Of a DNA stretch of 11,202 nucleotides, positions 6,333 through 11,202 are shown piece after piece; position 1 is the stretch's first letter; each line of letters opens with the position of its first letter. The notes beneath the pieces were generated by a model. That model was not told where the DNA came from. It was given only the letters and a program-made list of their open reading frames with translations, and made no database searches. A program made the position numbers and the translations under genes. Location: NCBI GenBank assembly GCA_021828085.1, contig JAKATE010000055.1:1-11202 (forward strand). Direction: 5' to 3'. Source of the stretch: Thermoplasmata archaeon. Lineage in GTDB: Archaea; Thermoplasmatota; Thermoplasmata; Lutacidiplasmatales; UBA184.

Positions 6333-7022
6333 TCAGAGCTCATCCCGGTCGGCCCAGAGGCGGAGCCCTCCGAGGAAGGCGTTCCGGTTGTCCCCGGGAC
6401 GGGCCCCCGGTGGCATCTCCTTGATCTTCCGGACGTTGCCGCCCCCGAGGACGATGTAGTCCGGTTCGAGGGCCGCCGAGAGCTGCTCGACGACCTCGCG
6501 AACCTCCTTCTCCCACTTCTTCCGGCCGAACTTCTTGAGCGCGCCCTCCCCGACGTACTCCTCGTAGGTCTTGCCCTTCTTGTAGGGCAGGTGCGCGAGC
6601 TCCATGGGCTCGAGCTTGCCGTCCACGATCATGGCCGAGCCGAGCCCCGTCCCGAGTCCCAGGAAGAGCATCCGGCCCCCCTGGTAGCTCCCTAGGGCCT
6701 GCAGGGCAGCATCGTTCAAGATGCGCACGGGCCGGTCGAAGCTCTTCTCGAAATCGAATCCGACCCAGCCCTTCCCCAGGTTGGAGGGCTCGCGGAGAAT
6801 GCGGTTGTGAACAACGACACCCGGGTAACCGATGGAGACCGCCTCGTAGGTCTTCCCCTTGAGGAGGGTCGAGAGCTTGTTCACCATCTTTTCCGGGGTC
6901 ATCTTAGGACCGCTGGGGATCTTCCACTCCTGCTGGAGGCTCGACAAGTAGGCCTTCACGTGCGTGCCTCCCACGTCGAGGACCAGGATGTGCCGGGGCG
7001 TCCCCTCGACCGTCCGCGCCAT
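6333..7022 (-). CDS. ROK-family sugar kinase, polyphosphate-glucokinase-like
   Basis: ROK kinases phosphorylate glucose or related sugars from ATP or, in the PpgK branch, polyphosphate. In 229 residues the phosphate-1 loop DVGGT (16-20), the catalytic N103-D104 in ILNDAALQALGSY, and the phosphate-2 loop GLGTGLGSA (122-130) are all visible, followed by DYIVLGGGNV. The sugar-binding E141xxH144 is present in PMELAHLPY, but the zinc-binding CxCGxxGCxE stretch of classical ROK repressors and kinases is absent, as in PpgK-type proteins. The protein is short beside the ROK average of about 300 residues but close to PpgK. The ATG at 7022 fits a leaderless start from a box near 7050. Phosphoryl donor and sugar cannot be settled from sequence. 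Confidence 0.85.
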   Translation of the reverse strand: MARTVEGTPRHILVLDVGGTHVKAYLSSLQQEWKIPSGPKMTPEKMVNKLSTLLKGKTYEAVSIGYPGVVVHNRILREPSNLGKGWVGFDFEKSFDRPVRILNDAALQALGSYQGGRMLFLGLGTGLGSAMIVDGKLEPMELAHLPYKKGKTYEEYVGEGALKKFGRKKWEKEVREVVEQLSAALEPDYIVLGGGNVRKIKEMPPGARPGDNRNAFLGGLRLWADRDEL

Positions 7023-7046
7023 CGGTTCCCTTCAAACCCGAGAGCG

Positions 7047-7053
7047 CAAAAAG
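7047..7053 (-). promoter_or_regulatory. T-rich TATA-like box for the ROK kinase gene
   Basis: On the minus strand a CTTTTTG tract centred near 7050 is the most AT-rich point of the gap and predicts transcription from about 7024, right at the ATG. This suggests a leaderless mRNA. Confidence 0.45.
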
Positions 7054-7089
7054 ATGAGAGAGAACCCGGGTCTCCTCTCCTTCACCTGT

Positions 7090-7162
7090 GCCGAGTCTCG
7101 GCCCAACGCCAGAGGGGACGACGCGGAACGGTCTCTGGCCGAGGGGGGCCCCGCTCCTCGGC
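7090..7162. repeat. Three consecutive inverted repeats in the divergent gap
   Basis: GCCGAG/CTCGGC at 7090-7095 and 7097-7102, GCCAGAG/CTCTGGC at 7108-7114 and 7133-7139, and GCCGAGG/CCTCGGC at 7138-7144 and 7156-7162 follow one another. A 10-base palindrome GGCGATCGCC lies at 7181-7190. They sit in the 254-base non-coding gap (7023-7276) between the kinase and the HNH gene. Otherwise this gap holds only the kinase promoter box and the HNH ribosome binding site. High GC raises the chance rate of such stems. Confidence 0.35.
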
Positions 7163-7263
7163 AAGGTCCGTTCTCGTAAGGGCGATCGCCGGTGCGAGCT
7201 GGCCCTTCAGCGGGCGAACTGGAGAAGACCCCGATCGGTAGGTTCAAGGCCGGCACCACCCCT

Positions 7264-7269
7264 AGGTGG
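7264..7269 (+). promoter_or_regulatory. Ribosome binding site fixing the HNH gene start
   Basis: AGGTGG lies 7 bases before the ATG at 7277 and matches the archaeal anti-Shine-Dalgarno sequence. It favours this start over an in-frame GTG at 7088, whose extra 63 residues are basic, low-complexity and unlike protein. Confidence 0.6.
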
Positions 7270-7276
7270 CTCGAAG

Positions 7277-8206
7277 ATGACGGACCCCCTCGACGCCCTC
7301 GCCGATCCGACCCAGAAAGTCCAGCTCTGGAAGCTCCGGAGCCTGGCGGGATCGGTTCAGGAGTACACTCAACTCAGGACGGAGGACCTGGGCTTTGGCG
7401 ACCAACGCGGCATCCACCGACCGAAGGGATCGCGTTACGCGCTCTGGGTCCGCCAGACCCGCCAAGGACCGTACCCCGATGAGGACCCGGTGGTCCATTC
7501 CGACGGCTCCTGGACGTACCGTTATGCGCCCGAGGGACGGGGCGGGATCTCCCAGTTGGACCTCCCCACGAACCAAGGCCTCCTCAACTGCGAGGCCGAC
7601 GGAGTTCCCGTGGGGGTGCTCCGGGAGAAGCCCGGGTATGGAAGGGTTCGGTCCTACGAGGTTCTCGGTCTCGCGTTCGTGAAGTGGGACGGCAGCCACT
7701 TCGTGTTCCAGGGAGAACCCATGGACTGGGAAGCCCCCCCTGTGGTGGGAGCCGTCCCCCCTCCGTTCGAGCCCCGGGAACCGCTGGTCGTTTCCGAGGT
7801 GACTCGGGCGATCCGCAATCGACGCTTCGCCTGGGCCGTTCGCCAAGTGTATCACGAGAAGTGCAGCCTCTGCGAGCTGGGTTTTCGGCTAGGAGGCCGC
7901 ACCGTGGGCATCGAGGCCGCCCACCTCATCCCCTTCGAGGACGGGGGCAACAGCCACGACGTGCGCAACGGGGTCGCGCTCTGCCGGAATCACCACGCGC
8001 TCTTTGACGAGTTCGCCTGGGCCTTCGACGAGGATCTCCGAGTCCATGTCGCGGCGGACAAGCAGTTCCGGGTCTCGGCCACGCTGAACCACATCCTGGG
8101 GATGGAAGGGGAGAGGCTGCGGAACCTACCGGACCGGGCCGAGGACCAGCCCGCCCAAGAAGCCATCCGGGACCGGCTCGAGAGGTTCGAGAAGGCGTGG
8201 GAGTGA
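7277..8206 (+). CDS. McrA-like HNH endonuclease with SRA-like N-terminal domain
   Basis: This is a 309-residue predicted restriction endonuclease. Residues about 40-148 resemble the SRA-like modified-base reader of ScoMcrA-type and COG3440-type proteins: GIHRPKGSRYAL, a PYPDED stretch, WTYRYAPEGRGG, LDLPTNQGLL and VLGLAFVKW are arranged as in those families. Residues 196-245 form an HNH nuclease: CSLC (C196, C199) and AHLIPFEDGG with H216, then NGVALCRNHHALFD with C236, H239 and H240. Proteins of this layout cut DNA carrying modified bases such as 5-methylcytosine or phosphorothioate; the modification read here is unknown. No cognate methyltransferase lies alongside, consistent with a type IV-like role. 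It converges on the DUF2075 nuclease-helicase gene, and sampled GC (62%) is lower than in the left-hand genes. Family assignment is from remembered motifs. Confidence 0.85.
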   Translation: MTDPLDALADPTQKVQLWKLRSLAGSVQEYTQLRTEDLGFGDQRGIHRPKGSRYALWVRQTRQGPYPDEDPVVHSDGSWTYRYAPEGRGGISQLDLPTNQGLLNCEADGVPVGVLREKPGYGRVRSYEVLGLAFVKWDGSHFVFQGEPMDWEAPPVVGAVPPPFEPREPLVVSEVTRAIRNRRFAWAVRQVYHEKCSLCELGFRLGGRTVGIEAAHLIPFEDGGNSHDVRNGVALCRNHHALFDEFAWAFDEDLRVHVAADKQFRVSATLNHILGMEGERLRNLPDRAEDQPAQEAIRDRLERFEKAWE

Positions 8207-8267
8207 GCGCTGACCTCCAACTCGAAGTCTCTTGGAGCCACGAGGGCCGAGCAGAGTCTGTGGTTCA

Positions 8268-8348
8268 TGGTGGATTCACCAGCTCAAGAGGAACAGCTGA
8301 CGACCAAGACATGAGCGACGCGCCCTTTTCCTCAGCCCCGCGGCGGGG
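8268..8348. terminator. Possible terminators in the convergent gap after the HNH gene
   Basis: The 165-base gap 8207-8371 holds a TGGTG-GATT-CACCA hairpin (8268-8281), a short T-run (TTTT, 8326-8329) that could end plus-strand transcription, and a CCCCG-CGG-CGGGG hairpin (8336-8348) that lies 24 bases past the stop of the minus-strand gene. No gene is visible in the gap. Confidence 0.35.
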
Positions 8349-8371
8349 AACGAATCAGGGTGATCGGTACC

Positions 8372-10276
8372 CTACGCCTCTGAGCTGCCCATAGGTTCCG
8401 AGATTCGACTCCGGACGTAATCTCGGGTGTCAGGATCGATGAAGTGGACGAAGCAGCCACGGATCCCGCGCGTGAGAAGGACGCGATAGGTTCTCTTGAC
8501 CAACTCCAGGAACCTCTCCCCCGACCGCTTGACCATCGGGTCGTAGTTCCGCTCAGGATGTCCGGTCCAGCCCCCCGCCTCGACGTCATACTGGAGATCG
8601 TTCCCGAAGATCACTCCCACGTAGTCAAACTCGAATCCCTGGGCGGTGTAGACGCACCCGATCTGATTGAGGCCCCCGGGTGAGTAGGCCCACAGGGATG
8701 CTTTGGGAATGCCCTTGGGCAGGTGGGTGGCCTCCTCCCGGGCATTCCACGGACGCGCGAAGGACCCGATGCGAACGTCCTCCGGCAAAACGCCGTCTTT
8801 CCGAGCCTTCGACCAGGGCCAGCAGAAACCCGCCACCAGACGAGCGCTCCTTCCCTCCCCCGCCTTGGTCCGAACGAGCGTGTCCAGTTCCTCCGGGGAG
8901 TCCACGATGCGGAACTCGAAGAGGTCGGTGTTCTCCCATCGAACAACGGGGCCCTGACGCAGACCGAGCACCGACTCGACCCACTGGACGAAACCCCCCG
9001 ACCCCCCACAACGGAACTGCCCCTCCAATCGAATGCTTCGCACGGGGATGCCAAGCCGCTCCGCCGCCGCCCGGATACCTGTCGTCGACCCGGCGTCCGT
9101 GGGAGTGACGGTCTGGAGGTCGTCGATGAAGAAGACGGAGACGCGCCCGGCCCGAAGGATCTCCTCGACCTGCGGAGGGGGGTTCGGTCTCGTAGGCCGG
9201 CCGAACCGGTTCGTGGTGACAGGACGGATCCGATGGGCTTCGTCGACGAGGAGGACCGGGACGCCGTCAGCCTCCGCCTCCGAGTAGCTGTTGGTCCACT
9301 TGAAGAGCCGTTCCATTCGGGGACCCAGCTTTGTGCGCAGGGTCCGGGTGAAAGCCCTCGACCCGGTCACGTAGTGCGCGAGGTACCGGGCTCGCCCCTC
9401 CGTCCCTCCCGCGAGAGTCGCAAGGAGATTGATGGCGATGAGGGACTTTCCGGATCCGGGTCCTCCCTCTACGATGATCGCGGACTTCCCGGGAGCCTCT
9501 GTCGCCCTGCGCACGTGGCTCATGACCGTGTCATGGGCCACCTGCTGCTCGTCCAGGAGGTGAAAGTCCGGCGTACCCCGGATGGCCGAAGCCACGTGAT
9601 CCAGGAAGGCCCTGGTGGCGATTTCCTTCCCCGCCTCGATGCGTTCCAGGAGGGGGAGGCCATCCCCACCCCCCACCAGCGACCGGCAGCGGCCCACGAG
9701 GGCATCGAACTGGTCACTCAGATAAACGGGGGAGTCGGCCAGGAACGCGCTAAACTTGGAATCCAAGAGAGGTTCCGCCCGCTCTCTCCTGTAGTTGTGA
9801 AGGTAGACACACGAACTGAGGCTGGGGGCCCCCTCGCCTGAGAACGCCGAATGCAAGTCCTTCAAGTACTCCTTGTAGCGGGATACCTGGACCGAGGGGT
9901 GGAGGACGTCACGGTTCTCCCCGCCGATCCAGGTCTCTACTTCGTTCTCCCCCTCGGTTGGGCGGACCGTCTCCCACTGCTTCAGCTCGACGATGAGGCC
10001 CGAGTCTATTCCCGTGGGGCTCTGGCCCGTCACAAGACAGTCAAGACGCCCGGAGTAGAAGGGGAGCTGGAACTCGAGAATCACCCCGTTGTCCTCCAAG
10101 AGGGCTTCCTCGAAGACATCGCGGATCTTCCCAAGCGAGTTCCGCCATGACCGAGCCTCCTCTGTGGACGGGGGCCTTCCGTAGACCTTCTCAAACTCGT
10201 GCTCGAGCCTGGTGGCAATGGTGTTGCGTTGGGTCTCCCGGCTGAACTCCGGATAAGGCCCGGCGAAGAGTTGCAT
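8372..10276 (-). CDS. RecB-like nuclease fused to DUF2075 helicase domain
   Basis: The 634-residue protein has two parts. Residues about 60-140 carry a PD-(D/E)xK nuclease signature: D79 in SGRLDCLV, E97-L-K99 in IVELKQWE, and a RecB-like QxxxY motif at Q130-Y134. Residues about 240-620 form the DUF2075 ATPase/helicase domain. It has Walker A GGPGSGKS (271-278), Walker B VDEAH (344-348), IDDLQ (384-388), QFRCGGS (420-426), QGFEFDYVGVI (546-556) and an arginine-finger-like LLTRG (600-604). All motifs look intact, so it should be an active ATP-dependent DNA- or RNA-processing enzyme. Such nuclease-helicase fusions are often found with defence genes. Its ATG at 10276 is preceded by a TATTGTAG box at leaderless spacing. 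Sampled GC of 58% near its start is low for the window. Substrate and trigger are unknown. Confidence 0.85.
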   Translation of the reverse strand: MQLFAGPYPEFSRETQRNTIATRLEHEFEKVYGRPPSTEEARSWRNSLGKIRDVFEEALLEDNGVILEFQLPFYSGRLDCLVTGQSPTGIDSGLIVELKQWETVRPTEGENEVETWIGGENRDVLHPSVQVSRYKEYLKDLHSAFSGEGAPSLSSCVYLHNYRRERAEPLLDSKFSAFLADSPVYLSDQFDALVGRCRSLVGGGDGLPLLERIEAGKEIATRAFLDHVASAIRGTPDFHLLDEQQVAHDTVMSHVRRATEAPGKSAIIVEGGPGSGKSLIAINLLATLAGGTEGRARYLAHYVTGSRAFTRTLRTKLGPRMERLFKWTNSYSEAEADGVPVLLVDEAHRIRPVTTNRFGRPTRPNPPPQVEEILRAGRVSVFFIDDLQTVTPTDAGSTTGIRAAAERLGIPVRSIRLEGQFRCGGSGGFVQWVESVLGLRQGPVVRWENTDLFEFRIVDSPEELDTLVRTKAGEGRSARLVAGFCWPWSKARKDGVLPEDVRIGSFARPWNAREEATHLPKGIPKASLWAYSPGGLNQIGCVYTAQGFEFDYVGVIFGNDLQYDVEAGGWTGHPERNYDPMVKRSGERFLELVKRTYRVLLTRGIRGCFVHFIDPDTRDYVRSRISEPMGSSEA

Positions 10277-10298
10277 GACGTTATTGAGGGCTCCAGTA

Positions 10299-10306
10299 CT
10301 ACAATA
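10299..10306 (-). promoter_or_regulatory. TATA-like box for the nuclease-helicase gene
   Basis: TATTGTAG on the minus strand spans -30 to -23 from the ATG at 10276, the position expected for a leaderless archaeal promoter. It lies in a clearly AT-richer patch (10277-10310). The rest of the 163-base gap 10277-10439 shows nothing recognisable. Confidence 0.5.
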
Positions 10307-10439
10307 GCAGACCGGACCAGACTTTCTCGGGAGCGAGTTGCTTCAGGCGGCCAGATCTATCCGGTTCAGCTCGGAATCTGGAGCCACAGGTTCGCTGGGA
10401 GCGAGACTCGGCTCGATTGGCTCGGGTGGCGGAACGAAG

Positions 10440-11111
10440 CTACGACTGCAGGGTAGGAGACCAGACCGCCCAGCGGACCCCGGTGGCAGACCCCTCGGAC
10501 CGGACCCGTCCGCTCCCCAACCATCGACGCCACTGAGCGGAGGAGATCGGTCGGACCGACGGGGAACGGGGGCGGGAGATGCGAAGGTAGGCCACCCCCC
10601 CCGGCCGGAGCGACCGGGAGATGCGTCGGAAGAGCCCCTCGGGAGCTCGCGCGCAGCAGAGCACGTCGTTCACGAAAGCGAAGTCGACGGAGGCAGCCGG
10701 GACCGAGCTGGTCGCGACTCCCTGGACCTCCATGTTGGGAAGGGCTGCGTGGAGCCGGTCCACGTTCCATCGAACCGCCGAGCGCTGGGGGTCGCTCAGG
10801 AGCACGCTCCCCCCGGGGCCGACCCGTCGGGCGAGCTCGAGGGCCCAACCACTCCGGCCGCAGCCCACATCCCAGACCACGCACCCGGGACGGACCCATC
10901 GATTCAAGGTGCGACGGATCTCGGGGGCCTTGCGCTCCTCGAGGCTGTCCGCGCAATCGGCGCAGCAGAACATGAGCCGTCGTCCGTCGATCCAACGGAT
11001 GACCGCGCTCCCTTCGGAGAGTTCGCAGCCGCACCCCTCGGCGCAGAGAAGGGTTCGGGCGCGGGGACCTCCCTTGGAACGACCACGGCGACCCTGGGAG
11101 CTCTTGGACAT
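10440..11111 (-). CDS. Class I SAM-dependent methyltransferase with N-terminal TRASH-like metal-binding motif
   Basis: The 223-residue protein starts with a basic, Ser/Gly/Arg-rich stretch (1-19), then a cysteine cluster: C23, C27, C29, C49, C50 and C53. C29-x19-C49-x3-C53, with MFCCADC, fits the TRASH pattern (C-x19-22-C-x3-C) known from metal-sensing and metal-trafficking proteins. From about residue 74 follows a Rossmann methyltransferase: motif I VWDVGCGRSGWALELA, an acidic SD after LL, VDFAFVNDVLCCA as motif IV, and LRPGGVAYL as motif V. The ATG at 11111 is favoured over an in-frame upstream ATG at 11186 because GAGGT lies 6 bases before it and a TAAATT box about 37 bases before. The substrate is unknown; a metal- or metalloid-linked methylation is a guess from the fusion. 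It lies upstream of the nuclease-helicase on the same strand with a 163-base gap. Confidence 0.8.
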   Translation of the reverse strand: MSKSSQGRRGRSKGGPRARTLLCAEGCGCELSEGSAVIRWIDGRRLMFCCADCADSLEERKAPEIRRTLNRWVRPGCVVWDVGCGRSGWALELARRVGPGGSVLLSDPQRSAVRWNVDRLHAALPNMEVQGVATSSVPAASVDFAFVNDVLCCARAPEGLFRRISRSLRPGGVAYLRISRPRSPSVRPISSAQWRRWLGSGRVRSEGSATGVRWAVWSPTLQS

Positions 11112-11117
11112 GGGAGA

Positions 11118-11122
11118 ACCTC
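11118..11122 (-). promoter_or_regulatory. Ribosome binding site for the TRASH-methyltransferase gene
   Basis: GAGGT on the minus strand with a 6-base spacer to the ATG at 11111 decides this start over the ATG at 11186. Confidence 0.45.
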
Positions 11123-11145
11123 TCGCGTGATCGAGGCCTCGTTCG

Positions 11146-11151
11146 AATTTA
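11146..11151 (-). promoter_or_regulatory. TATA-like box for the TRASH-methyltransferase gene
   Basis: TAAATT on the minus strand is the only AT-rich hexamer upstream of the gene and predicts transcription from about 11122. It also lies inside the longer reading frame that starts at 11186, which argues against that longer form. The last 50 bases of the window show nothing else supportable. Confidence 0.45.
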
Positions 11152-11202
11152 GCCCTCCCCAACTCGGTGTGCGAAGCGCCCAGCACCGGTCGTGAGCAAA
11201 AT

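Noticed and set aside
7230..7262. GGTTCAAGGCC resembling a tRNA T-arm
   Set aside because: The five-base stem has a mismatch and no matching acceptor strand or anticodon arm is found upstream.
7088..7276. 63-residue N-terminal extension of the HNH protein
   Set aside because: Basic low-complexity sequence over inverted repeats; a good ribosome binding site marks the ATG at 7277 instead.
8723..9841. 372-residue plus-strand frame opposite the nuclease-helicase gene
   Set aside because: Mirror-frame artefact; the minus strand carries complete Walker and DUF2075 motifs.
11192..11202. GTG near the right edge as a plus-strand gene start
   Set aside because: Only three codons are visible and there is no ribosome binding site, so nothing supports it.

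Overview
The window is GC-rich archaeal DNA, most plausibly from the Thermoplasmatota or a neighbouring euryarchaeal lineage. The main clues are a Hef-type (FANCM-like) helicase, a regulator with a bacterio-opsin-activator-type (HTH_10) domain, and genes preceded by a single AT-rich box about 26 bases before the start codon, as in leaderless archaeal promoters. Lineage is an inference from gene content; no rRNA or tRNA gene was seen. Genes are tightly packed and no stretch over 300 bases lacks a gene (the largest gap is 254 bases).

Left part (1-3629), information processing and unknowns. A truncated small membrane protein (minus) and a Hef-like helicase (plus) diverge from one palindromic TATA-like box. 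The helicase has no nuclease half and ends in a PCNA-binding-like peptide. It converges on a minus-strand cluster transcribed in the order HTH_10 regulator, dUTPase (4-base ATGA overlap), then an unrecognised 170-residue protein with its own TATA-like box.

Middle (3780-7022), quinone and sugar metabolism. A UbiD-family decarboxylase and a UbiA-family prenyltransferase overlap by 4 bases (GTGA). The prenyltransferase carries the second Asp motif typical of the MqnP-like branch, so the pair is best read as late menaquinone steps. A ROK-family sugar kinase of the polyphosphate-glucokinase-like type follows on the minus strand, separated by a 187-base gap rich in inverted repeats.

Right part (7277-10276), probable defence cassette. 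A modification-dependent restriction-like protein (SRA-like N-terminus plus McrA-type HNH) converges on a 634-residue RecB-like nuclease fused to a DUF2075 helicase. Hand-counted lines here are lower in GC (58% at 10081-10140, 62% at 7801-7860) than in the helicase (77% at 661-720), which fits an acquired region. Beyond it lies a methyltransferase fused to a TRASH-like metal-binding cysteine motif.

The most notable items are the convergent nuclease pair, the TRASH-methyltransferase fusion, the PIP-tailed nuclease-less Hef, and two non-coding gaps with stacked inverted repeats. No CRISPR array, insertion sequence, tRNA or rRNA was found.
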